IMG/VR virus record: IMGVR_UViG_3300033995_001164
Location: 186,001-250,000 of that record
DNA from: a virus
Length of the DNA: 64,000 nt
Reading direction: 5' to 3' (one strand)
Positions 9,096-16,750 of this stretch are shown one piece after another. The position numbers and the translations under genes are program-made. How positions within the stretch are numbered: the stretch's first letter is position 1; each line of letters opens with the position of its first letter. The notes under the pieces are model-generated. The model had not been told where the DNA came from. It did no database searches and saw nothing but the letters and a program-made list of their open reading frames with translations.

Positions 9096-9545
9096 TTATT
9101 TTGGTGTTGAAACTGTTGTTGGAATTTGTGGTGCGTTAATTTGTGGTGCCGGTTGTTGTGTAGTTTCGGCGGGTTTTAAATCTGATTCAACGGGTTTAAG
9201 TTGTAATTTGTTGATTGCGACAATATTTTTATAAATTGCATTTGCTGTTTTTGGACCATATAAACCATCAGCAATTAATCCCGATTGAAATTTATCGTTT
9301 AATAATTGTTGTAATACCTGAACTCTTGGATTTTTAACCCCCATTTTAATTGGTTGAACGTTATTTGTTGGAGGTGGTGGTGTAGGCGCCACAGGTGTCT
9401 CAGGTGTGGTAGTTGTGGTTGCGGGTACTGCAGTTGTAGGTGCGGCAACCGGAGTTGATTGTTCTGAAACAACAATACCTCTTTTATACCCTAATAGGTA
9501 TTTCATATTTTCAATCTCTTCTGATATAATTTTTTTCATCTCCAT
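9096..9545 (-). CDS. Tagged PG_binding_1 protein
   Basis: 149 residues. Tag of a second type, KKIISEEIENMKYLLGYKRG, ending V-S-E-Q at about residue 28. A Pro/Thr/Ala linker follows. Residues 65-112 read as a PG_binding_1 three-helix domain (NPRVQVLQQLLNDKF...LIADGLYGPKTANAI). The tail is Pro/Gln-rich. The same tag type opens the 41215 protein. It binds peptidoglycan by family knowledge; packaging is inferred. Confidence 0.7.
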   Translation of the reverse strand: MEMKKIISEEIENMKYLLGYKRGIVVSEQSTPVAAPTTAVPATTTTTPETPVAPTPPPPTNNVQPIKMGVKNPRVQVLQQLLNDKFQSGLIADGLYGPKTANAIYKNIVAINKLQLKPVESDLKPAETTQQPAPQINAPQIPTTVSTPK

Positions 9546-9549
9546 AATA

Positions 9550-10188
9550 TTATTGGCTTAACAAATCAATCATTTTTTCAACATTAAGAGAATCAAGATT
9601 ACCTGTTTGGTTTTGACCTAACAATTTTTGAATTTCCTTGGTTGTTCTTTGAGTTTGTTGTGTTATTTGTTGTCTTCTTTGTTGAATCTTTTGTTGTTGA
9701 ACCATTTTAGGGTCAACTACTTGTGTTTTTGTTTTCGTTGCCGGTTTTTCTTTTTTAGGGTTTGTTATTGGTGTTGTTGAAGTCACCTTAAATGTTCCTT
9801 TATTTAACCAATCACCAGTTTTTGATATATCGGCAGTACTTTGAATTCCTATCGATTTTAAATGGGCGATAATTGATTTCATTCCCGGAACATCAATTGT
9901 CTCCCCATTAATCATAGAAGGTATATCGGAATATCCACCACCTTGTAACGCTAATTGAGCATTTACTGCATTATATGTTGGTATGTCCTTAATTTGAGAT
10001 ATCCAAGCAGGTAGTCCTGATGTTAAAGTTGTGTTTGTTCCAGGTCCACGAAAACCGGCGTATAAGTTTCTAGCAATTTTTTGAGCCTCAGTTTCTTGTT
10101 CTGTTAAGTATTGTTTCTTCGCAGCACTTTCGTGAATACTTAAGATTCTATTTTTTTCCTCTTCATCCAAGAAATATAATTTTTCCAT
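9550..10188 (-). CDS. Tagged virion/wall-related protein
   Basis: 212 residues. Tag EEEKNRILSIHESAAKKQYL then L-T-E-Q (28-31). The middle (40-130) has helical segments including a possible peptidoglycan-binding-like fold, but I cannot name it. The C-terminus is Gln/Thr-rich. First gene of the tight tagged group. Confidence 0.55.
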   Translation of the reverse strand: MEKLYFLDEEEKNRILSIHESAAKKQYLTEQETEAQKIARNLYAGFRGPGTNTTLTSGLPAWISQIKDIPTYNAVNAQLALQGGGYSDIPSMINGETIDVPGMKSIIAHLKSIGIQSTADISKTGDWLNKGTFKVTSTTPITNPKKEKPATKTKTQVVDPKMVQQQKIQQRRQQITQQTQRTTKEIQKLLGQNQTGNLDSLNVEKMIDLLSQ

Positions 10189-10218
10189 AAAATATTTTAT
10201 TTATAAATATCCAATATT

Positions 10219-10899
10219 TTATAATAATTTATTTGACTTACGAATATTCTCCTCACCCCACATCGGTTGGAGATTGTTTAACGACCAACATCTCATAAAC
10301 TCATCATCTCCCATCTCTTGAATATTAAAAGAAGTGATTGGTAGTTTATGGTCAACATGCCAAATCCCATAATTATCCCAAGTCATCGTGTCCGTGAATT
10401 GTTTTTCTAAATGATTAATTAATTCTTCCGGTGTATATTGTAGGATGTCAAAGTAATGACCGTATTTATCCACATTACTTTCTTTTAAGACTGTGTAAAT
10501 GGCGGTTCTGAAATTAGATATTAGTTTATATAATGGGTCTGAGTCTTTACGGTTTTTTTCATAATCACGTTTGGTTTTTCTCCACTTATCAACATTTTCA
10601 GTCCTCCATTTTTTATGATATTCTGTTAAATATTCTCTATTTTTTTCAGACCATTTTTTGTGATATTCTAATTTTTTTTCTTTATGTTTGTGATAAGTTC
10701 GTTTATCTGATTCTTTTTTACCACCAAGAAATCTTCTACCGGATGGGCCCATTATAACTCCATTTTCTTTTAATACTCTTAAAATTGTTGGTTTACTAAT
10801 TCCCGTTTTTTCAGAAATAGTATGTGAACCTAAAAGGTCTTGATTATACATTTTAAGTATATTTTTTAACTCCTCTTCTGTTGGTATAAATTTTTTCAT
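10219..10899 (-). CDS. HNH endonuclease with N-terminal HTH
   Basis: 226 residues. Residues 8-45 form a helix-turn-helix (EELKNILKMYNQ...ISKPTILRVLKENG). A very basic helix follows (75-115). The C-terminus has WHVDHKLPITSFN and a Trp-rich end (NNLQPMWGEEN), typical of phage HNH nucleases. It sits directly downstream of the capsid gene terminator. Probably a homing or free-standing mobile nuclease. Confidence 0.8.
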   Translation of the reverse strand: MKKFIPTEEELKNILKMYNQDLLGSHTISEKTGISKPTILRVLKENGVIMGPSGRRFLGGKKESDKRTYHKHKEKKLEYHKKWSEKNREYLTEYHKKWRTENVDKWRKTKRDYEKNRKDSDPLYKLISNFRTAIYTVLKESNVDKYGHYFDILQYTPEELINHLEKQFTDTMTWDNYGIWHVDHKLPITSFNIQEMGDDEFMRCWSLNNLQPMWGEENIRKSNKLL

Positions 10900-10955
10900 A
10901 TAATATAAATATACAACAATTATACCAAAAAACCGATTATTGAAAATAAAGGAAT

Positions 10956-10985
10956 AAAAAAAGGGACATATAGTCCCTTTTTATT
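10956..10985 (-). terminator. Terminator after the major capsid gene
   Basis: AAGGGAC-ATATA-GTCCCTT with T-run on the minus strand, 20 bases past the capsid stop. Confidence 0.8.
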
Positions 10986-11004
10986 AAATATTTTAAGATT
11001 TTGA

Positions 11005-12792
11005 TTATCTCAATTCTCTTAAATCGAATGTTCTAACACCATCAACAGTAATTCTTCCGTAAAATCTGTTGTTCACCATTTTTTTCGCGTAACGAGTCAT
11101 TATACCTTTAATCGGTGTAAAGTTGAATGGGTTGTACATTGTTGGAGTTAATTGTAATGGTACGTATGGTGCGTAGATGTATCCTGTGTCTAACAATGAT
11201 GTTCCTTTGTGTCCCATTAACACTTGGTTTGGTGGGAAGTAAGGGTCACGGTAAACTTGGTAACGTCCTGCAAGAGTACCAACTCTTTCAATACCCATGT
11301 TGTATTGGTCTTGCTCAGGAGAAGCATTTGATACGTGGAAGTATTCTAAATCGTCAAAGATAGCAGAGATTTCAGAAGAAACAACAATCCAGTTAGCTCC
11401 ACCTCTTAATGTAGATTTGTGGATTTGAGCAGAGATTTGGTTAATCGCTGTAATAAGCGTTTGGTTCCAGTCTTTTTGAGTATAAGGAACAGCAGAAGAA
11501 CCTAAACGTTTCCAACCATTGTAATCCCATCTCAAGTTCCAAGCAGCACCTTTACGTAAATCTCTTAAGATTTCACGGTCAATTTCTGCCGCCACTTGCT
11601 CAGATAATAAAGCTGTTAATTCAGCTTCAGCATCGATGTTGTGGAATGCAGCAACGTCTTGTGCCATTTCAGGAGACCATTGTGCTCTTAATTTTCTTTC
11701 TGTTACAGAAACAGTAACTGACATAAGGTCAAAAGAAACCTCACCAATTTTATCTTCAAACTCTAAGTTTTTGTAGATTTTATAAGATGCGGTGAATGCA
11801 GCATCATTAGCAGTTGAAGATGAGAATGTTGAACCTGTGTAACCGTCCATTGAACCACCACAAGTAATACAAACTGGTACTTGTAAGTCAACCTCTAAGT
11901 AGATTTTACCTTGAGCATCACATACGTTGTCATATTGACCACCTCCTGTTTTACTATCAGGGAATACTAATGTAGAGTTATTATTTCCGTATTCAACAAT
12001 ACCTTTACCATATTTTTGAGTTACAACTCTAAATAAATAAGGGTTATTTACGTTAGCCGCAGTTGTTGGGTTACCAGCAGCGCCTTTAATAGTTAAATCA
12101 GCTAAGAAAGATTCGTTATCCATTGGTTGACCGTCAGGACCGATTAATTTACCTGCTCCATCAGATGCGAAACCTGACATAACGATTAATACTTTTCTGT
12201 AATCAGATGTTCCATATCCTGAAACAACTAATTGGTCTCCAGCCCACGCAACAGTTGCAACAGACGCAGTAATAGCGGAAAATTGTCCTTTTGAATAGTC
12301 ATATAAACCTGGTGGGTCTAAAGCTGGTTCATTACCTTCATAGAATCTGTCATAAAGGTCTTTTGTATTATTGTAGTCATATCCACTGTTTGGTGTTTGA
12401 CCTTCAGTTGCATTTGGTGCTCCGTAAGGTGCGTAGTGAGCTCCCGGAGTTTCGTATGCTTGAATGTTTGGTACGAAGTAGAATAATTTACCAATTGGTA
12501 AGTTCATTGCTTGTACTGAAACGATGTCGTTAGATAATAATTTAGAGAATACTCTTCTAACGATTGGGAAAACCACTGTTTCAAATGCACCTGTATCAGA
12601 TGTAGATGATGCTTCGTTAATTAAATACGATGCTTGGTTTTCATATAATTGTGCAACGTTTTCTCTCATGTGACCTTTAAGACCCTCTAAGAATCCTAAT
12701 TTATCCCATTTGTTGATTGTGTCTTCTTTGATAACTTTAAGGTGTTTTAACCCGATGTTACCAACTAATCCTGATTCTAATAATGCTCCCAT
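11005..12792 (-). CDS. Major capsid protein, T4 gp23-like
   Basis: 595 residues; T4 gp23 has 521. The N-terminal 60 residues are helical, then SYLINE|ASS gives an I-N-E cleavage site for a T4-type prohead protease. Residues 75-110 (FPIVRRVFSKLLSNDIVSVQAMNLPIG) match the gp23 signature. It is the last gene of the head module, and composition is less AT-rich than its neighbours, with codon use typical of high expression. A dedicated terminator follows. Confidence 0.92.
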   Translation of the reverse strand: MGALLESGLVGNIGLKHLKVIKEDTINKWDKLGFLEGLKGHMRENVAQLYENQASYLINEASSTSDTGAFETVVFPIVRRVFSKLLSNDIVSVQAMNLPIGKLFYFVPNIQAYETPGAHYAPYGAPNATEGQTPNSGYDYNNTKDLYDRFYEGNEPALDPPGLYDYSKGQFSAITASVATVAWAGDQLVVSGYGTSDYRKVLIVMSGFASDGAGKLIGPDGQPMDNESFLADLTIKGAAGNPTTAANVNNPYLFRVVTQKYGKGIVEYGNNNSTLVFPDSKTGGGQYDNVCDAQGKIYLEVDLQVPVCITCGGSMDGYTGSTFSSSTANDAAFTASYKIYKNLEFEDKIGEVSFDLMSVTVSVTERKLRAQWSPEMAQDVAAFHNIDAEAELTALLSEQVAAEIDREILRDLRKGAAWNLRWDYNGWKRLGSSAVPYTQKDWNQTLITAINQISAQIHKSTLRGGANWIVVSSEISAIFDDLEYFHVSNASPEQDQYNMGIERVGTLAGRYQVYRDPYFPPNQVLMGHKGTSLLDTGYIYAPYVPLQLTPTMYNPFNFTPIKGIMTRYAKKMVNNRFYGRITVDGVRTFDLRELR

Positions 12793-12833
12793 TTTAAAAT
12801 ATTTTGTTTTTGATTTTTATTTATTTATTTTGA

Positions 12834-14336
12834 TTACCCTAATTTACTCATTAAATCTTTCATTCTAAGGAATTGAGGATTTTCATAAGTTTTTGATTCA
12901 AGTAGAGTAGTCGATGAACCTGTAGATACTGTTTTTTGAATTTTGTTTCCTACTGATTCACTAATTGATTTTTTAATTTCTGGTTTAGATAATTCACCTT
13001 TAATTGACTGATAAAGATTTTTAGATTCTTTTAAAGTTTCAACATCGTCAAATCTTCTTAAGATATTAATTTTCTCTTTTTTAGTAGTCGAATGTTCAGT
13101 GAACAATCTTGTTGCGTAAGCTAAGTTTGAATTAAATATTGCAACTTCATTAAGTTTTTCTCTGAAAACATTTAACGCTTTTCTATACTCTTCATTTTTC
13201 TCTCTTAACAACGAAACTTCTTCAGTAGATTCTTTATAAACTTTATTACGATTTGGTGTAATACCTTTTCTTAATCCTCTACCTTCTTTGGAACCCATTC
13301 CATAAGTGTGGGCAGCTTCTTTAGTTTCCTCTTTTTCAAAAGCTTTTCTTTTTAAAGTGTCACCTTGTTTAGTAGTGTAATCTTTATCACCTTTAAAGGT
13401 TTTAGATTTATCACCCTTATTCATTCCGTAATCACCTTCTTTTGTTTCTACCTTAACAACTTTGGATTTTCCCCCCATATTTGCCCCTGCTTTGTATTCG
13501 AATTTAGGTTTACCTGTCCCTACTGATTTAGGCCCTTGTTTTCTTTTTTCATTGAATCCTCCAGCCACTTTTTTAATTTCAGTTTTACCTGGTCCATTTC
13601 CAATTCCAACACCTTTAGGTTTGATTGTTGATTTCGCTTCTCTCACAGCTCTTCTTGAATTGTAAGACTCTTCTAAATCCTCTTCTTCGTCGTCCATCAT
13701 GTCATCTTCAAATTCGATTTCAAACATAATTTCTTCATCATCTTGGTCTAAATCGATGTCATTCGTACTACCACCCGCAAAAATCGCATCAAGTACGTCA
13801 TCTGTAGTTTGGTCATCCATTTCACCTAATTCATCAAATTCCATGTCGTCCTCTTCGTCTAACATTTCCTCTTCTTCTTCAGATTCCCCAAGTTTAACAA
13901 GATACTCAGAGTCATTATCGTTATCAGTTAAATGAATGTCATTACCGTCTTTTTGAACTATAATACCATCTTTTTCACCCATAGCTTTAAACACTTTAAG
14001 AATTTCTTCGTCAGAAGCTCCTGTTAAGTCAATTGGACTTTCATCAGAATCCATGTCCATGTCAAAATCCATGTCCATATCATCTTCATCTTCGTCTTCA
14101 TTATCAATGTCCATATCTAAGTCGATGTCTTCTTCATCAGAATCCATATCGTCTTCCACATCCATATCTAATTCAATCCCGTCTTCTTCTTGTTCAGAAA
14201 GAGATTCTTTTACTAGCTGATTGATTTCTTCCTTCATAGTTGAAGCAAGTATTCCTTTTGCGTTTTCGGCTATAGCTTCTTCAACTTGTCTCATTTGAAT
14301 AAGTGCCTCCTGTACTAATTTATTATTTTCTTGCAT
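12834..14336 (-). CDS. Prohead core scaffold protein, gp22-like by position
   Basis: 500 residues, larger than T4 gp22 (269). Residues 1-48 are helical and end in L-S-E-Q, a possible protease site. Residues 50-225 are extremely acidic, with repeated Asp-Met-Asp and Glu-Asp runs. Residues 230-350 are basic and Gly/Lys-rich, and the rest is helical. It lies between the protease and capsid genes, where T4 has its scaffold. Identity is from position and composition. Confidence 0.75.
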   Translation of the reverse strand: MQENNKLVQEALIQMRQVEEAIAENAKGILASTMKEEINQLVKESLSEQEEDGIELDMDVEDDMDSDEEDIDLDMDIDNEDEDEDDMDMDFDMDMDSDESPIDLTGASDEEILKVFKAMGEKDGIIVQKDGNDIHLTDNDNDSEYLVKLGESEEEEEMLDEEDDMEFDELGEMDDQTTDDVLDAIFAGGSTNDIDLDQDDEEIMFEIEFEDDMMDDEEEDLEESYNSRRAVREAKSTIKPKGVGIGNGPGKTEIKKVAGGFNEKRKQGPKSVGTGKPKFEYKAGANMGGKSKVVKVETKEGDYGMNKGDKSKTFKGDKDYTTKQGDTLKRKAFEKEETKEAAHTYGMGSKEGRGLRKGITPNRNKVYKESTEEVSLLREKNEEYRKALNVFREKLNEVAIFNSNLAYATRLFTEHSTTKKEKINILRRFDDVETLKESKNLYQSIKGELSKPEIKKSISESVGNKIQKTVSTGSSTTLLESKTYENPQFLRMKDLMSKLG

Positions 14337-14435
14337 GAAAAATTATTGTTATTTTCATTATAAATATTACCAAAAACAAAAAAAGTTTATTTTATCTAAC
14401 TAATAGACAAAATAAACTTTAATTTAGTGCAAAAA

Positions 14436-14461
14436 AAAGTAGTCGAATACGACTACTTTTT
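14436..14461 (-). terminator. Terminator
   Basis: AAAGTAGTCG-AATA-CGACTACTTT hairpin with T-run, minus strand, 20 bases after the 14483 gene. Confidence 0.8.
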
Positions 14462-14482
14462 GTTTATTGATGATTAAATCAG

Positions 14483-14692
14483 TTATTGAATAACCTCATC
14501 AATTTTACTTTCAGAGACTGCGGTTATTCTCCACTCGTGTGTGAACCCCTCATATTTTTTTGTAACCTTGGCCTCAACATCTGTTACTGAATACCCTTCT
14601 ACAAGTTTTTCTTCTCTGATTTTTCTAATTTTACCTGTATTCTCATCAGGTAAGTCGTACTGAATTTTTGCTACGAAATACTTTTCTTCCAT
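14483..14692 (-). CDS. Small DUF4494-like protein
   Basis: 69 residues with a beta-alpha-beta pattern (KYFVAKIQYD, then a Val/Glu-rich helix, then EWRITAVSESKIDEVI). This resembles DUF4494, a small family of Bacteroidota and their phages; match judged by eye. It follows the protease gene by 7 bases. Confidence 0.55.
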   Translation of the reverse strand: MEEKYFVAKIQYDLPDENTGKIRKIREEKLVEGYSVTDVEAKVTKKYEGFTHEWRITAVSESKIDEVIQ

Positions 14693-14699
14693 GTGTTTT

Positions 14700-15416
14700 T
14701 TATTTTCCTAAAAAGTCGTTTAATTTTTTCATTAAATCAACTGACTTCTCAACATAATCGTCTTTTTGTTTATGTTTTTTTTCTTCGTCTAAATTTTCCT
14801 CATATTTTTCTCTATCATCCGCATTTGAAAATAAATAAGCTCCCGGTGTGGACGGTGACGATACTAAGTCAAAACAGATTAATTCAAAATCTTCCTGAAC
14901 TTCATTTCTTTCTCCAACTTTTTTTAACGACCCAACCCCTCTTGATGATATACCTAAGGTTACTCCTTGTCTCATTAAGTTCGCTGCTATATCCCCTTTT
15001 GTGGATACAACTCCTGATTCGTGAAAACCCGGAGAAGTTAATAATTTTAGTTTTCCCATTAAAATATTTCGGTCCCACCATATTTCAGTGATAATATGGG
15101 ATACTCGGTCTAAATCGATTAAAGATGACTCAGGGTGGTTTAATTCGGATGTTGATAAACCTTTGTTAATTGTTTTTTGATAATTGTCCGCTTCTCTTCT
15201 TAATATCTTTTCAGGGTATGAACGACCATTTCTATTTGGTGTATCGTATTTTTGTAAAACAGCATAAAATTCAAATGGGTTTCTATAATCCATGTCTTTA
15301 GCTTCTTGTAAAACTTTTTCATTATGTTTGTCTTTAGGAGACACCCAACCGGCATCCGCTTCAACTAATATACCATGTCCTACTTCAGTCGCTTCTAATA
15401 TTCTTAATTGTTTCAT
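14700..15416 (-). CDS. Prohead maturation protease, T4 gp21-like
   Basis: 238 residues. The fold order matches T4 gp21/U9 peptidases: YAVLQKYDTPNRNGRSYP near the start, catalytic His in STSELNHPE (about 94), and catalytic Ser in LGISSRGVGS (about 155). The tail is charged. It lies between the portal and scaffold genes as in T4. It cleaves scaffold, capsid and internal proteins after (L/I)-x-E, which matters for the tags found across this window. Confidence 0.9.
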   Translation of the reverse strand: MKQLRILEATEVGHGILVEADAGWVSPKDKHNEKVLQEAKDMDYRNPFEFYAVLQKYDTPNRNGRSYPEKILRREADNYQKTINKGLSTSELNHPESSLIDLDRVSHIITEIWWDRNILMGKLKLLTSPGFHESGVVSTKGDIAANLMRQGVTLGISSRGVGSLKKVGERNEVQEDFELICFDLVSSPSTPGAYLFSNADDREKYEENLDEEKKHKQKDDYVEKSVDLMKKLNDFLGK

Positions 15417-15453
15417 TAATTCTTTTTAAGATAAATATATCGATTATGGTACT

Positions 15454-15894
15454 TTACAAGGATTCCTCTTTTTTTGTAGTAGAAAATTCAAAATATTTAT
15501 TGGTGGTAATATTATTATTAAAGATTGATTGGACAATATTTTTTACAGAATTTTTAATTTCTACGGATTTGAAATCAAATTCATTTGTGGTATATAAATT
15601 TATTTCTAAATTAAAAAATGATTTTTTTCCATGAGAAATGCCACTTGTCCTTAAGTCTAAATCAACAATACTTTTATCTTGGAAGATATTGGTATCAATT
15701 GATTTATAGACGGAATGTTTTATTTCTCTACTTAAATTAGAAACTATCCGATTCCAATTGTCATATTCATCTTTGGGGTTTACCCATGATTGAATGTTTA
15801 TGTATATTGATTTTAAATTTTTCGAATCTACTGTTCCGTAAACCGATTTAATTGGAGCGTATAAGTTTAATTTTACACTTTTTCCTTTTTTCAT
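15454..15894 (-). CDS. Head-module hypothetical protein
   Basis: 146 residues, alternating beta strands and short helices (KLNLYAPIKSVYGTV, then paired YINIQSWV and FFNLEINLY strands). It sits where T4 has small prohead core genes, between portal and protease. Family not recognised. Confidence 0.55.
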   Translation of the reverse strand: MKKGKSVKLNLYAPIKSVYGTVDSKNLKSIYINIQSWVNPKDEYDNWNRIVSNLSREIKHSVYKSIDTNIFQDKSIVDLDLRTSGISHGKKSFFNLEINLYTTNEFDFKSVEIKNSVKNIVQSIFNNNITTNKYFEFSTTKKEESL

Positions 15895-15965
15895 TAATGT
15901 TTTTCATTATAAATGTTTATTGATTATAGTGAAAATATAAGTTAAATTATAATTGATGTCAAAAA

Positions 15966-16002
15966 AAAAGTGTTTCTACTAATTGAATAGTAAAAACACT
16001 TA
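15966..16002 (-). terminator. Terminator inside the head module
   Basis: AAGTGTTT...AAACACTT stem of 8 pairs plus inner TACT/AGTA pairs, with T-run on the minus strand, just after the 16027 gene. Confidence 0.65.
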
Positions 16003-16026
16003 TCTTTTTTGATAAAATATGTTAAA

Positions 16027-16725
16027 TTAAATAGATTCTTCTAAACTTTTAAGTTTTAAAAAATTCATTTGGTCGAACTTTTCATCCCCCAATCTATCAA
16101 TTGTTTCGGAGATTTTTGTTTTTATTTCAAACTCTTGTTCCTTTTCTAAAATCACTTTTAATTTACTAATAGTGGTTTCACGTAAAACTTCAAATTTGGT
16201 TTCAAGTGATTTAGTATCTTCGGATATTAGTTGGAAAAATTCTTTTTTTGTTGTTTCATCTAAATTATCAATATATCCTCTTAATGTTTGGTTAGCAATA
16301 CTAACCATTGATTTAATTGGTATATTAATTGACCCTTTAACTACTTTTTTATTTTCTTTTAAAACATTAATTATTTGTTTCTTAACTGTTAATCTTTCGA
16401 TTAAGTCCAACTTATTGGAATAAACTAAAGTATCTAAATCCTCGTAATTATTTTTAACGGATTCAATTAATGATTTAGGTAATTTTATTGTCGGTAAAAT
16501 TTTATGTAACAGATTAATACCTTCTTCTAAGAATTCTTTAGCATCCTGTTCAGATAAACCTTGAGGAGTACTTAATTGGTCATATAAAGCATAGGCTTTC
16601 GACATAGATTTATTGTTCAATACATTATGTTTGAACTCTCTTAGAGATTTTTTAAAATCTTTCTCGTCATTATATGACTCAAGTAGATTTTTTTCGATTA
16701 TGGATTTTAGGTTTCCGAAGGTCAT
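16027..16725 (-). CDS. Head-module helical protein
   Basis: 232 residues, almost wholly helical and Lys/Glu/Leu-rich. It begins 25 bases after the portal stop. GLSEQ at about residue 57 is one more L-x-E-Q site. A prohead core role is inferred from position; family not recognised. Confidence 0.55.
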   Translation of the reverse strand: MTFGNLKSIIEKNLLESYNDEKDFKKSLREFKHNVLNNKSMSKAYALYDQLSTPQGLSEQDAKEFLEEGINLLHKILPTIKLPKSLIESVKNNYEDLDTLVYSNKLDLIERLTVKKQIINVLKENKKVVKGSINIPIKSMVSIANQTLRGYIDNLDETTKKEFFQLISEDTKSLETKFEVLRETTISKLKVILEKEQEFEIKTKISETIDRLGDEKFDQMNFLKLKSLEESI

Positions 16726-16750
16726 TATATGTAATTTTATTAAATAAATA

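Noticed and set aside
13699-13935. Ser-rich plus-strand frame
   Set aside because: Mirror of the Asp/Glu-rich scaffold; the low complexity makes a long open complementary frame.
14693-15091. Plus-strand frame of 132 residues, Leu/Phe-rich
   Set aside because: Shadow of the prohead protease gene on the other strand.
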